From Roseivivax sp. GX 12232 (GTDB taxonomy: Bacteria; Pseudomonadota; Alphaproteobacteria; Rhodobacterales; Rhodobacteraceae), in the NCBI RefSeq assembly GCF_021272185.1, contig NZ_JAJSEC010000007.1:124001-188000 (forward strand): 64,000 nucleotides of DNA, given 5' to 3'. The translations under genes and the position numbers were made by a program. The notes beneath the pieces were generated by a model. The model searched no databases. It was not told the origin of the DNA and was given only the letters and a program-made list of their open reading frames with translations. How positions within the stretch are numbered: the stretch's first letter is position 1; each line of letters opens with the position of its first letter. Positions 17,697 through 27,497 of the stretch are shown here, in pieces.

Positions 17697-17833
17697 GGGC
17701 GCGCGCCGGACCGGCCCGATGGGCCGGCGCTCCTGTGGGCGAAGCGCCTAGCTAACAGTGAGCAATGACCTTGCCGGGATAAAGCGCTTAGCTCGGAGGT
17801 CGGAAGCGCCGGCCCCCGGTCCGGCGCGCGCCC
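17697..17833. repeat. Long imperfect inverted repeat (cruciform-like)
   Basis: The outer arms at 17697-17714 and 17816-17833 are perfect 18-bp complements. After a 6-nt interruption the arms continue at 17721-17733 and 17802-17815 with one extra base. The 68-nt interior contains two near-direct motifs, AAGCGCCTAGCT and AAGCGCTTAGCT. The left arm has a nested hairpin of CCGGCCC and GGGCCGG around GAT. There are no transposase or target-site signs that I can see, so this may be a small non-autonomous repeat or a structured RNA. Confidence 0.75.
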
Positions 17834-18032
17834 TTTGTTTCGAACGAGGGTCTCTTGCCGCCGCACATCTTCCGTTCGGAAGCGCCCGAATACCGACCAT
17901 GTTCTGCTGAGACGGGTTGAGAGCTGCCGAACCGAGCCGTGGATCTTGCGCGAAGACCTTCGCGACACCTACCGCCTGTCCCCTCTCGGAACCCGCGGAG
18001 ACAAGCACCCCCACCATCCGGCAAAATCCCCC

Positions 18033-18185
18033 GGTGGGCGGTTGGGTCCGACGGCGCCGTCGGACCCGGTCCCCGAAGCGCCCGCTTCCGCGGCGCCTGG
18101 CCGGCGGTCCCCAATCGCCGCCGACAGATAAACGTTACACCGGTATACCGGCGAACCGCAAAGCCTAAGAGCCCAAAATTTTCGA
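18033..18185. repeat. Structured repeat element, copy A
   Basis: Landmarks in order are a perfect 24-bp palindrome (18044-18067, arms GGGTCCGACGGC), a small GC hairpin (CGGCG 18102-18106 with CGCCG 18116-18120, C-rich loop), the palindrome CCGGTATACCGG (18140-18151), and a tail GCAAAGCCTAAGAGCC followed by AAAATTTT. The same order recurs in copy B 266-272 bp downstream. Boundaries are approximate. Confidence 0.65.
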
Positions 18186-18298
18186 TATATTTTAATGGTT
18201 TGACGGGGTATCGCAGAGGCACACCGGCCCCTCCGGCCCCGCCTCTCGCGGGCCCGTAACGCTCCCTTCCATATCCCTGTCTTGGAAAGCCCTGCTCC

Positions 18299-18463
18299 GG
18301 GTGTGGTTTGGGTCCGGCGTATTCGCCGGACCCGATCCCCTGCGCTCCCACACGCCCCCGGATGTCGGGTCGGCGCCGGCCCCCTACTGCCGGCGACATG
18401 TCCTAGATACACCGGTATACCGGTCGCCTGCAAAAGATAAGCGCCTCAAATTCGAGGCGCTTT
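18299..18463. repeat. Structured repeat element, copy B
   Basis: A hairpin with 10-bp perfect arms (GGGTCCGGCG 18310-18319, CGCCGGACCC 18324-18333, loop TATT) is followed by a 7-bp GC hairpin (18374-18380 with 18389-18395, loop CCCCTACT). Then come CCGGTATACCGG (18412-18423) and a tail GCAAAAGATAAGCGCC that runs into a terminator-like stem. The 16 bases ending in CCGGTATACCGG are identical to copy A, while the stems differ in sequence but keep pairing. Confidence 0.65.
18439..18462. terminator. Terminator-like hairpin, probably bidirectional
   Basis: AAGCGCCTC (18439-18447) and GAGGCGCTT (18454-18462) form a 9-bp stem with a 6-nt loop. On the plus strand TCTCC follows. On the minus strand the stem is followed by ATCTTTTG, suiting termination of the DUF2853 gene whose stop lies about 80 bp away. 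Confidence 0.6.
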
Positions 18464-18542
18464 CTCCTGATTCCGCGGCTCAAACCCGTGCCTATCCACA
18501 GCCCGGCGAGGCGCCGCAGGGGCGCCCCCGAGCGGCCTACCC

Positions 18543-18884
18543 TCAGGCGTAGGCCTGTTCCCGGCCGAAGTGCTTGGTCAGCAGGTAGTAGAAGACCGCG
18601 CGATACTTGTTGCGCTCGGATCGGCCGTAGGTCTCGACCGCCGCGTCGATCCCGGCCATCAGATCGGCGCTCTCGGGCAGGCCGAGCTTCTTCATCAGGA
18701 AGTTGCGCTTGATGGTCTCGAGCTCCTCGGGGTCCGAGGCCGCCACGGTCGAGGCATCGTCGTTGTAGATCGCCGGGCCGCAGCCGATGGTGACCTTGGT
18801 CAAAAGGTCCATGTCCGGCTGCATCCCGCATTTGCCGCGCAGGTCCTCGGCGTATTTCTCGATCAACTCGTCACGTTTTCCCAT
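18543..18884 (-). CDS. DUF2853 family protein
   Basis: This 113-aa protein starts MGKRDELIEKYAEDLRGKCG, with KVTIGCGPAIYNDDASTVA in the middle and NKYRAVFYYLLTKHFG at the end. This pattern matches the DUF2853 family as I remember it. It appears all-alpha and cytoplasmic with no signal peptide; function is unknown. The ATG at 18884 is chosen over an upstream in-frame start at 18908 because a GGAGGAG ribosome site precedes it by a normal distance. Confidence 0.85.
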   Translation of the reverse strand: MGKRDELIEKYAEDLRGKCGMQPDMDLLTKVTIGCGPAIYNDDASTVAASDPEELETIKRNFLMKKLGLPESADLMAGIDAAVETYGRSERNKYRAVFYYLLTKHFGREQAYA

Positions 18885-18968
18885 GGTATCGCTCCTCCAC
18901 TGTCCCATGTCCGCGCCGTCACGGGGGCGCGATGCGGAAACGCTATGCGCGGGTCATGCGCGCGCTCA

Positions 18969-19002
18969 AGAAAAAACGCCCCGCGGCGGGACCGCGGGGC
19001 GT
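18969..19002 (-). terminator. Rho-independent terminator of the PRC-barrel gene
   Basis: ACGCCCCGCGG (18976-18986) and CCGCGGGGCGT (18992-19002) make an 11-bp perfect stem with a 5-nt loop. On the minus strand it is followed at once by TTTTTTCTTG. It lies about 55 bp beyond the PRC-barrel stop codon. Confidence 0.9.
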
Positions 19003-19056
19003 CGGGACGGACAGGGCGCGAGAGGGGAGCCGGCCCTGCCGGTCATCCGCGCGAGA

Positions 19057-19854
19057 TCAGTTGTTCTGGGTCTCGCCGTCCTCATCCATGGAGCTGTCGC
19101 TCTCCATCTCGGTCTCGCCGCCGGCTTCGGCTTCGGCCTCTGCCTCGGCGCCCATGTCGGTCTCCGCCTCGGCTTCGGCCTCGGCTTCCGCCGCGCCGTC
19201 GCTCTCGGTCTCGGAGGCCGCGCCGTCGTCCATGCCGGCCTCGGTGTCGGCCGAGCCGCCCATCGAGGTGCCGCCGGTGGCCGATGCGCCGGCCTCGGCG
19301 CCATCCGACAGAAGTTCCGCCAGGGCCATGTCCTCGGGCAGGCCGGTCACGCCGGTCTCGTCGAACTCCGGGCGTTCCTTCAGCTCTTCCTTGGTCGAGG
19401 CCAGGATCAGCACCTGCTGCTCGGCGTCGAACTCGAAGTCACCGATCGGCAGGGCCACGGTGTATTCGCCAAGGCCCAGGAAACCGCCGATGCCGATCAC
19501 CGCCTCGAGGCCGTTCGGCCCGTCGATCAGGTAGTCGATCTCGCCGATGTTCTCGCCCTCGGTGCTTTGCACCGGCAGGCCGATCACGTCGCCCACGGTC
19601 ATCTCCTCGAGCGACTGCGGCGGGGTTTCCTCGGCCATTTCGGTTTCGGCTTCGGCGCCGGCCTCACCGGACATGCCGGTCTCGCCGGTGGTGCCCAGCT
19701 CGGCGCCGGTGCCGCCGGCCTGGCCTTCGGTGGCGCTCATCTCGCCGCCGTCGGTCTGCGCCTGGGCGTCCGTGCTGGAGTCCTGGGCATAGGCCGCCCC
19801 GCCGGCGAAAAGGGCTGCGGTTGCGGCGCTCATCATGAGGGTCTTCAGGGTCAT
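19057..19854 (-). CDS. Secreted PRC-barrel domain protein with acidic tails
   Basis: This 265-aa protein has a signal peptide (MTLKTLMMSAATAALFAGG, cleavage after AYA near residue 23) and an acidic Gly/Glu/Thr-rich linker. One PRC-barrel follows at about residues 85-165 (MTVGDVIGLPVQSTEGENIG, then ALPIGDFEFDAEQQVLIL). A low-complexity tail with repeated Ala-Glu pairs ends the protein. PRC-barrels mediate binding; in alphaproteobacteria, exported versions are common and uncharacterised. The start at 19854 is chosen because the signal peptide begins there. It is monocistronic with a strong terminator. Confidence 0.8.
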   Translation of the reverse strand: MTLKTLMMSAATAALFAGGAAYAQDSSTDAQAQTDGGEMSATEGQAGGTGAELGTTGETGMSGEAGAEAETEMAEETPPQSLEEMTVGDVIGLPVQSTEGENIGEIDYLIDGPNGLEAVIGIGGFLGLGEYTVALPIGDFEFDAEQQVLILASTKEELKERPEFDETGVTGLPEDMALAELLSDGAEAGASATGGTSMGGSADTEAGMDDGAASETESDGAAEAEAEAEAETDMGAEAEAEAEAGGETEMESDSSMDEDGETQNN

Positions 19855-20007
19855 TGCTGTCGTGCCTCCTTGGTCACGGTTGCTATGCCCCCAGAACAGC
19901 GACGCCCCGTCCAAGGTTTCGGACGGGGCGCGGCAGGTGGTCGCGGGATTTGCGGGATTTGGCCGACGGCTGGGCAGGTTCCCGCCCAGAGCCGGAAAAT
20001 CGCCGCG

Positions 20008-21399
<1,392 letters not shown>

Positions 21400-21407
21400 C
21401 TTCCGTT

Positions 21408-21430
21408 CCTGCAAGAAATTCCGTTGCAGG
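21408..21430 (-). promoter_or_regulatory. Hairpin over the ahcY ribosome-binding region
   Basis: On the minus strand CCTGCAA and TTGCAGG pair perfectly around a 9-nt loop. The 3' arm includes the GCAGGA that best serves as the ahcY ribosome site, 9-14 bases before the ATG. It could limit translation. I do not see the conserved core of the SAH riboswitch, so no class is assigned. Confidence 0.4.
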
Positions 21431-21475
21431 GCAGATAGCACCTCGGCCGTATCCGGACAATCGCGCCGGGGTCGG

Positions 21476-21778
21476 TCAGCTTGCCACGCCGGGTTCCGGC
21501 GCGATGGTGGTCCAGAAGCGGCCCGCCGAGACCACGCAGCTCAGCCCGTTGGGGTTGGTGATGAAGATCGTGAAACTGCCGGTCTCCGGCGAGGACCAGA
21601 TCTCGATCATGCTGGTGGGGGATTGCAGGCCGTTGCCGACCATGACCTCGGAATGGGTCTCTTCAAGCGCCTCGACCAGGTGGTCACGGGGCATGCAGGG
21701 GGCGCTTTGCGCCCAGGCGGGCGGGGCCAGCGCTGCGGCGCCAAGCACGAAACCCGCGGTGAAGATACGTTTGAACAT
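21476..21778 (-). CDS. Small exported protein, unknown function
   Basis: This 100-aa protein has a clear signal peptide ([20 protein letters not shown], cleavage after AWA at about residue 23). The mature part is about 77 residues with two cysteines that could form a disulfide, around [16 protein letters not shown] and [17 protein letters not shown] do not recognise a family. It may be periplasmic. It lies 76 bp before ahcY on the same strand. Confidence 0.65.
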   Translation of the reverse strand: MFKRIFTAGFVLGAAALAPPAWAQSAPCMPRDHLVEALEETHSEVMVGNGLQSPTSMIEIWSSPETGSFTIFITNPNGLSCVVSAGRFWTTIAPEPGVAS

Positions 21779-21961
21779 GTCGCTCTCCTAAGGTTGAAAC
21801 CCAAGGGGCGGCGGCCCCTGTGGGTCAGGGGTGTGCCTTATATATGGGTGCTGCGGGGCTCACATACGAGATACGCTTTCGCGACGTGGCGTGTGCCGCA
21901 GCATCCCGTTATGAGGGCCGCGAGACCGAAAAACCCCGCGAGTCGCCGAAAAGGAGAGGTC

Positions 21962-22558
21962 ATGCCGCCCAAACAACCGCGCGCCTGGCAACGGATGCTG
22001 TCCGGGCGCCGTCTCGATCTTCTGGACCCGACGCCGGTCGACATCGAGATCGAGGACATCGCCCATGGCCTCGCTTTCGTGGCGCGCTGGAACGGCCAGA
22101 CGCGGGGCGATTTCCCCTATTCGGTGGCCGAACATTCGCTGCTGGTCGAGGCGCTTTTCGGGCGGATGTATCCCCGCGCCTCGGTGGCCGACCGGCTGAC
22201 CGCGCTGCTGCATGACGCGCCAGAATACGTGATCGGGGACATGATCTCGCCGGTGAAGACCGCGGTGGGGCCCGATTACGGCAAGCTCGACGACCGGCTG
22301 GCGGTGGCGATCCACGTGCGCTTCGGCCTGCCGGCGGTGCCCACCAAGGCGCTGAAGAAACGCATCAAGGCGGCTGACAAGGTCTCGGCCTGGATGGAGG
22401 CGACCGAGATCGCGGGATTTGCCGTGGCCGAGGCCGACCGCTTCTTCGGACGCCCCGCGCCCGAGCTGATCGACGGCTTGCGCATCGCGCCGCGCCCGCC
22501 GGTCGAGGTGCGCGCCGAGTTCACCCAGCGCCACGCGGACCTTCTGGCGGCGCTTTAG
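21962..22558 (+). CDS. HD-domain phosphohydrolase (YfbR-like)
   Basis: This 198-aa protein has an HD fold: SVAEHSLLVEALF supplies the first His, LLHDAPEYVIGD the HD pair, and KAADKVSAWMEATE the last Asp. YfbR-like members are 5'-deoxynucleotidases. The start follows AAAAGGAGAGG. The open frame continues far upstream but has no other plausible start. Confidence 0.8.
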   Translation: MPPKQPRAWQRMLSGRRLDLLDPTPVDIEIEDIAHGLAFVARWNGQTRGDFPYSVAEHSLLVEALFGRMYPRASVADRLTALLHDAPEYVIGDMISPVKTAVGPDYGKLDDRLAVAIHVRFGLPAVPTKALKKRIKAADKVSAWMEATEIAGFAVAEADRFFGRPAPELIDGLRIAPRPPVEVRAEFTQRHADLLAAL

Positions 22559-22571
22559 GCGCTCTAGCGTC

Positions 22572-23789
22572 TCAGGCCGGGGCCGGAACGCCGCGCGGGC
22601 GGGTGCGGATGAACAGCGTGACGATGATCGCGATGTTCATCAGGTTCCAGGCGATGCCGTTCCAGAAGGCCAGCGCGTAGGAGCCGGTGGCGTCGTAGAT
22701 CACCCCCGAGAGCCAGCCGCCGAAGGCCATGCCGATCAGCGTCATCAGGATCACGAAGCCGGTGCGCGCCCCGGCCTCGCGGGCGGGCAGGTATTCCCGC
22801 ACGATCACCGCGTAGGAGGGCACGATGCCGCCCTGGCTCAGCCCGAAGATCAGGCTGACCGCGTAAAGCGAGGTCAGCCCGCCCGCCGGCAGGTAGAGGA
22901 TCAGCGCCAGGCACTGCAGGACCGAGCCCAGGAGCAGCGTCCGAACCCCGCCCAGCCGGTCGGCCAGCGCCCCCGAGACGATCCGCGAGGCGACCCCGCC
23001 CAGGAGCATCAGCGCCAGCATCTCCTTGCCGACCGCCGCGCCGAAGCCCAGGTCGACGCAAAGCGCCACGATATGCACCTGCGGCATCGACATGGCGACG
23101 CAGCAGCCGATGCCCGCCACCGCCAGCGCCCATTGCAGCTTGCGGGGCGAGAGGCCGGTGGCGCTGGCCCGCGCACTGGCCTCGGCCTCGGCGCGGGCCA
23201 GTGCCGCCTGGGGCACGCGGGGCCGGAGCGCCAGGCTCACCGGCAGGAGCACCAGGAGGGAGGCCACGCCCAGCGCGCCGTAGTCCCAGCGCCAGCCCGC
23301 ATCGCCGCCGAGCCAGTCCAGCGCCACCGGCCAGAAGGCCCCGGCCAGGTAGTTGCCCGAGGCGGTGACCGCGACCGCCAGCCCGCGCCGGCGCAGGAAC
23401 CACTGCGAGATGTCGGCGATCAGCGGCGCGAAACAGGCGCCGGTGCCGAAGCCGATGGCGAATTGCACCGCGCAGAGGAACAGGATCGACGGCGAGAGCG
23501 CCGCCAGCCCGTAGCCCCCCGCAAGCCCCAGGCCCACCACGGCCAGCACCCGCGCCATGCCGTAGCGGTCGACCCAGCGCCCGATCAGGAAATTGCCCGC
23601 GCCGAAACCCAGCATGGTCAGCGCGTAGGGCAGCGAGGCCATGGCCCGGCTGGCCTCGAACTCGGCGGCGATCTCGGGCAGGGCGGAGATCACCGCCCAC
23701 ATGCCGACATTGCCGGTTACCGCCGCCAGGAGCGTGACCGCGAGCCGCATCCAGCTTTGCCGTGAGTCGAGACCGTCGGAGCTTTGCAT
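22572..23789 (-). CDS. MFS transporter
   Basis: This 405-aa protein has about 12 membrane segments in two halves, with the MFS loop motif GRWVDRYGMARVLAV between helices 2 and 3 and a similar GALADRLGGVRTLLLG in the second half. Its substrate is not evident. It is divergent from the Lrp/AsnC gene across 88 bp, so shared regulation is possible. The start at 23789 avoids a basic, unlikely 52-residue extension; an alternative start is MRLAV 13 codons later. Confidence 0.85.
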   Translation of the reverse strand: MQSSDGLDSRQSWMRLAVTLLAAVTGNVGMWAVISALPEIAAEFEASRAMASLPYALTMLGFGAGNFLIGRWVDRYGMARVLAVVGLGLAGGYGLAALSPSILFLCAVQFAIGFGTGACFAPLIADISQWFLRRRGLAVAVTASGNYLAGAFWPVALDWLGGDAGWRWDYGALGVASLLVLLPVSLALRPRVPQAALARAEAEASARASATGLSPRKLQWALAVAGIGCCVAMSMPQVHIVALCVDLGFGAAVGKEMLALMLLGGVASRIVSGALADRLGGVRTLLLGSVLQCLALILYLPAGGLTSLYAVSLIFGLSQGGIVPSYAVIVREYLPAREAGARTGFVILMTLIGMAFGGWLSGVIYDATGSYALAFWNGIAWNLMNIAIIVTLFIRTRPRGVPAPA

Positions 23790-23877
23790 GGCCCAAGGCT
23801 TAGCCCCGCCCGGAGGCGAGGCCCAGCGCGAAATCGCGCGGCTTTCCATTCCCCGATCTTCGCGGCACAGTCGCGCC

Positions 23878-24357
23878 ATGACCCGCCTCGACCAGCGCGA
23901 TATCGAGATCCTGCGCGTCCTCGCCGCCGAGGGCCGGATCACCAAGGCCGAGCTCGCGCAGCGGGTCGGCCTGTCGCCGACGCCCGCCTGGGAGCGGCTG
24001 AAGAAGCTCGAGAAGGCCGGGGTGATCGAGGGTTACGGCGCGCGCATCGCCTACAAGGCCTTCGGGCCGCATGTGACGGTCTTCGTGGCCTGCGAGCTCG
24101 ACGGCCACCGGGCCGAGGATTTCCGCGCCTTCGAGACCGCGCTCAGGGCCCAGGACGAGGTGACCTGGGCCTGGGCGCTGGGCGGCGGCTTCGACTACCT
24201 GATCCAGGTGGTGACCCGCGACATCGACAGCTACCAACGGCTGATCGACCGGCTCCTGGCCGAGAAGATCGGGCTGGCGCGCTACTACACCTACATCGTG
24301 ACCAAGCCGATCAAGGGCAGCCCGGGGCTGCCGCTGGCGCTGCTGGAAGGGCGCTAG
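23878..24357 (+). CDS. Lrp/AsnC family transcriptional regulator
   Basis: This 159-aa protein has the Lrp N-terminal helix-turn-helix (LDQRDIEILRVLAAEGRITK, then VGLSPTPAWERLKKLEKAGVI) and a RAM ligand domain (ALGGGFDYLIQVVTRDID). Lrp-type proteins form octamers and bind several spaced sites, often next to their gene. Repeated CCAGAGG boxes lie between it and the aldehyde dehydrogenase gene. An amino acid or amine effector would suit the transaminase downstream. Confidence 0.88.
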   Translation: MTRLDQRDIEILRVLAAEGRITKAELAQRVGLSPTPAWERLKKLEKAGVIEGYGARIAYKAFGPHVTVFVACELDGHRAEDFRAFETALRAQDEVTWAWALGGGFDYLIQVVTRDIDSYQRLIDRLLAEKIGLARYYTYIVTKPIKGSPGLPLALLEGR

Positions 24358-24436
24358 GGCGGGGCCTTCGCGGCGGGGCTCGCGGGGACCGAGTCGCCTG
24401 CCGTTCGCGGGCCGGGGCGGCCGCGCAGCGCCGGGA

Positions 24437-24520
24437 CCAGAGGGTTCCTCTGGCAAATCCCCCAGCAGCCAGAGGATCGGACTGTTTGGGCCGTGAACTT
24501 TGGTCCCCTCCTCTGGCGGC
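24437..24520. promoter_or_regulatory. Cluster of CCAGAGG/CCTCTGG boxes
   Basis: Four copies of the same 7-mer lie in 80 bp. Two form a perfect inverted pair around GTT (24437-24443 and 24447-24453). The other two (24469-24475 and 24510-24516) belong to a 12-bp inverted pair with one mismatch (24465-24476 and 24509-24520). They lie between the Lrp/AsnC gene and the aldehyde dehydrogenase start, the expected place for its operators. Binding is inference. Confidence 0.55.
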
Positions 24521-24570
24521 AGGCGCCTAGCCTGAGGTCATCGCGTCGCTCTGTCCCGAGGAGATGGCCC

Positions 24571-26058
24571 ATGAGCATTCACCGAACCTTTCCGAAATCG
24601 CCCTTGAGCGCGCTCAAGGATGCGCGGCTGGTGCGCAGCTTTTCCTATGTCGACGGCAAGTGGCGCAGCGCCGAGAGCGGCGCGGCCATCGCCGTCACCA
24701 ATCCCGCTGACGGCGAGTGGCTGGGCGAGGTCTCGGCGCTCTCGGGTGACGAGGCCCGCGCCGCGGTGGATGCCGCCGATGCCGCCTTCGCCACCTGGTC
24801 CGAGACCCTGCCGCAGGAACGCGCGCGGCTTCTGCGGCGCTGGTACGAGCTGATGCTCGAGCACCAGGACGACCTGGCGCTCTTGATGACGCTGGAGCAG
24901 GGCAAACCCTATTCCGAGGCGCTGGGTGAGATCGCCTATGCCGCCGATTTCATCGAGTTCTACGCCGAAGAAACCCGCCGCCCGAACATCGAGGGCGTGA
25001 CCTCGCATCTGCCCGATGCCGAGGTCGAGCTCTGGCGCGAGCCGATGGGCGTGGCCGCGCTGATCACGCCCTGGAACTTCCCCTCGGCCATGCTGACCCG
25101 GAAGGCGGCGGCGGCGCTGGCCTCGGGCTGCACCGTGGTCGCGCATCCCTCGGCCGAGACGCCCTTTTCCGCGCTGGCGCTGGCCGAGCTGGCCGAGCGC
25201 GCGGGCTTTCCGCCGGGCGTCTTCAACGTCATCACCGGCGAGGCCCCCGAGGTGGTCGGCCCCTGGACCGAAGATCCGCGCGTGCGGGTCCTGTCCTTCA
25301 CCGGCTCGACCGAGGTCGGGCGGCTGCTCTACCGCCAATGCGCGGGCACGGTGAAATCGCTGATCATGGAGCTGGGCGGCCATGCGCCGGTGATCGTCTT
25401 CAAGGGCGCCGACCTCGACCAGGCGGTGACCGAGACGATCAAGGCGAAGTTCGCCACCTCCGGGCAGGATTGCCTCGGCGCCAACCGGATCTTCATCGAG
25501 CGGCCGATCTACGAGGATTTCGTGGCCCGCTTCACCAAGGCGACCGAGGCGCTGAGCGTGGCGCGCGGGCTCGACGATGCCGACATCGGCCCTCTGATGA
25601 ACGAGAAGGCGGTGCAGAAGCAGGAGGCCCATGTGGCCGACGCGCTGAAGAAAGGCGCGGTCCTGAAATGCGGCGGCGCCCGGCGCGAGGACCTCGGCCC
25701 GCTTTTCTACGCGCCGACGGTTCTGGCCGATGTGCCGGAAAGCGCCGATATTCTGGCTGAGGAGACCTTCGGCCCGGTCGCGGCGCTGGTGCCCTTCGAC
25801 ACCGAGGAAGAGGTCGTCGCCCGCGCCAATGCCACCGAATACGGGCTGGTGGCCTATGTGCACAGCCAGGACCCCCGGCGCATCTACCGGGTCAGCCGCA
25901 AGCTGCAGTTCGGCATGGTCGCGGTGAACCGCACCAAGGTCACCGGCGCGCCGATCCCCTTCGGGGGCATGAAACAATCGGGCCTCGGCCGCGAAGGGGC
26001 GCGCCAGGGCTTGGAGGCCTTCACCGAAATCAAATACGTGTGCCGCGACTGGGCGTGA
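24571..26058 (+). CDS. Succinate-semialdehyde dehydrogenase-like aldehyde dehydrogenase
   Basis: This 495-aa NAD(P)-dependent aldehyde dehydrogenase resembles GabD. LITPWNFPSAMLTRK carries the catalytic Asn, MELGGHAP the general-base Glu, and TSGQDCLGANR the nucleophilic Cys. One oddity is that the family lysine before P-A/S-x-x-T-P, which binds the cofactor ribose, appears as His (VVAHPSAETPFSAL). The gene is 34 bp ahead of a transaminase, so the pair probably degrades an amine or omega-amino acid. GABA to succinate is one option. Confidence 0.8.
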   Translation: MSIHRTFPKSPLSALKDARLVRSFSYVDGKWRSAESGAAIAVTNPADGEWLGEVSALSGDEARAAVDAADAAFATWSETLPQERARLLRRWYELMLEHQDDLALLMTLEQGKPYSEALGEIAYAADFIEFYAEETRRPNIEGVTSHLPDAEVELWREPMGVAALITPWNFPSAMLTRKAAAALASGCTVVAHPSAETPFSALALAELAERAGFPPGVFNVITGEAPEVVGPWTEDPRVRVLSFTGSTEVGRLLYRQCAGTVKSLIMELGGHAPVIVFKGADLDQAVTETIKAKFATSGQDCLGANRIFIERPIYEDFVARFTKATEALSVARGLDDADIGPLMNEKAVQKQEAHVADALKKGAVLKCGGARREDLGPLFYAPTVLADVPESADILAEETFGPVAALVPFDTEEEVVARANATEYGLVAYVHSQDPRRIYRVSRKLQFGMVAVNRTKVTGAPIPFGGMKQSGLGREGARQGLEAFTEIKYVCRDWA

Positions 26059-26092
26059 GGCCCGGCGCGATCAGGAATAAGGACGAGTTCTG

Positions 26093-27463
26093 ATGCTGAG
26101 AAACGACATGCTGGAACAGTGGGACCGGGACAATTTCTTCCATCCCTCCACCCATCTGGCCGAATTCGCGCGGGGCAATGCACCGCATCGGGTGATCACC
26201 GGCGGGCAGGGCTGCCACATCGAGGATCGTGACGGCAACCGCCTGCTCGACGCCTTCGCGGGGCTCTACTGCGTGAACGTGGGCTACGGCCGCCAGGACA
26301 TCGCCGAGGCGATCGCCGACCAGGCCCGCGAGCTGGCCTATTACCACGCCTATGTCGGCCATGGCACCGAGGCCTCGATCACCCTGTCGAAGATGATCCT
26401 CGACCGCGCGCCGGACCATATGTCCAAGGTCTATTTCGGCCTCTCCGGCTCGGATGCCAACGAGACCAACGTCAAGCTGATCTGGTATTACAACAACATC
26501 CTCGGGCGGCCCGAGAAGAAGAAGATCATCTCGCGCTGGCGCGGCTACCACGGTTCGGGGCTGGTCACCGGTTCGCTGACCGGGCTCGAGCTTTTCCACA
26601 AGAAGTTCGACCTGCCGCTGGCCCAGGTGATCCACACCGAGGCGCCCTATTATTACCGCCGCCCCGACCTCTCGATGAGCGAAGAGCAGTTCACCGCCCA
26701 TTGCGTGGCCGAGCTCGAGGCGCTGATCGAGGCCGAGGGCGCCGATACGATCGCCGCCTTCATCGGTGAGCCGGTCCTGGGCACCGGCGGCATCGTGCCC
26801 CCGCCCGCCGGCTACTGGGAGGCGATCCAGGAGGTGCTGGCCCGCCACGACATCCTGCTGGTCGCCGACGAGGTGGTCACCGGCTTCGGGCGGCTCGGCA
26901 CCATGTTCGGCTCCGAGCACTACGGGCTGAAGCCCGACCTGATCACCATCGCCAAGGGGCTGACCTCGGCCTATGCGCCGCTCTCGGGCTCGATTGTCTC
27001 GGACAAGATGTGGAAGGTGCTGGAGCAGGGCACCGACGAGAACGGGCCGATCGGCCACGGCTGGACCTATTCGGCCCATCCCATCGGCGCCGCCGCCGGG
27101 GTCGCCAACCTCAAGCTGATCGACGAGCTGGACCTCGTGGGCAACGCCGGGCGCAACGGCGCCTACCTCAACAAGGTGATGACCGAGGCGCTGGGCGATC
27201 ACGCGAATGTCGGCGAGGTCCGGGGCGAGGGCATGCTCTGCGCGGTGGAGCTGGTCGAGGACCGCGACAGCCGGACCTTCTTCGAGGCCGGGCGCAAGGT
27301 CGGCCCCTCGGTCGCCGCGGCGCTGCTTGAAGAAGGGGTGATCGGCCGGGCCATGCCGCAGGGCGACATCATCGGCTTCGCGCCGCCCTTCTGCCTGACC
27401 GAGGCGGAGGCCGACGAGATCGCCGGCAAGACCGCCAAGGCCCTGGCCAAGGTGCTGGGCTAA
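26093..27463 (+). CDS. Class III omega-transaminase
   Basis: This 456-aa PLP enzyme of fold type I has the class III landmarks: [47 protein letters not shown] with the PLP-ring Asp, and [15 protein letters not shown] with the catalytic Lys. From memory it is strikingly like an omega-transaminase of Ruegeria whose structure is known, which also starts near [19 protein letters not shown]. Together with the aldehyde dehydrogenase just upstream it would convert an amine to an aldehyde and then an acid. The natural substrate is unknown. Confidence 0.88.
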   Translation: MLRNDMLEQWDRDNFFHPSTHLAEFARGNAPHRVITGGQGCHIEDRDGNRLLDAFAGLYCVNVGYGRQDIAEAIADQARELAYYHAYVGHGTEASITLSKMILDRAPDHMSKVYFGLSGSDANETNVKLIWYYNNILGRPEKKKIISRWRGYHGSGLVTGSLTGLELFHKKFDLPLAQVIHTEAPYYYRRPDLSMSEEQFTAHCVAELEALIEAEGADTIAAFIGEPVLGTGGIVPPPAGYWEAIQEVLARHDILLVADEVVTGFGRLGTMFGSEHYGLKPDLITIAKGLTSAYAPLSGSIVSDKMWKVLEQGTDENGPIGHGWTYSAHPIGAAAGVANLKLIDELDLVGNAGRNGAYLNKVMTEALGDHANVGEVRGEGMLCAVELVEDRDSRTFFEAGRKVGPSVAAALLEEGVIGRAMPQGDIIGFAPPFCLTEAEADEIAGKTAKALAKVLG

Positions 27464-27497
27464 CCCCCGGCCATGAGACCCGGATCCGGGCGGCGGC

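Larger units (their letters stand above)
17510..18542. other. Gene-free, palindrome-rich spacer (about 1.03 kb)
   Basis: No convincing gene lies here; the open frames have no ribosome sites, domains or sensible composition. The stretch holds a long inverted repeat (17697-17833), a small CGCGAAG/CTTCGCG hairpin (17949-17964), two diverged copies of a structured element (about 18033-18185 and 18299-18463) and a terminator-like hairpin. Each is entered separately below. Confidence 0.8.

Noticed and set aside
17788-18399. 203-codon minus-strand frame in the structured spacer
   Set aside because: It is Arg/Gly-rich, runs through palindromes, and has no ribosome site or recognisable motif.
21400-21475. 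SAH or SAM riboswitch before ahcY
   Set aside because: Only a simple hairpin is present; the conserved cores of the classes I know are not recognisable.
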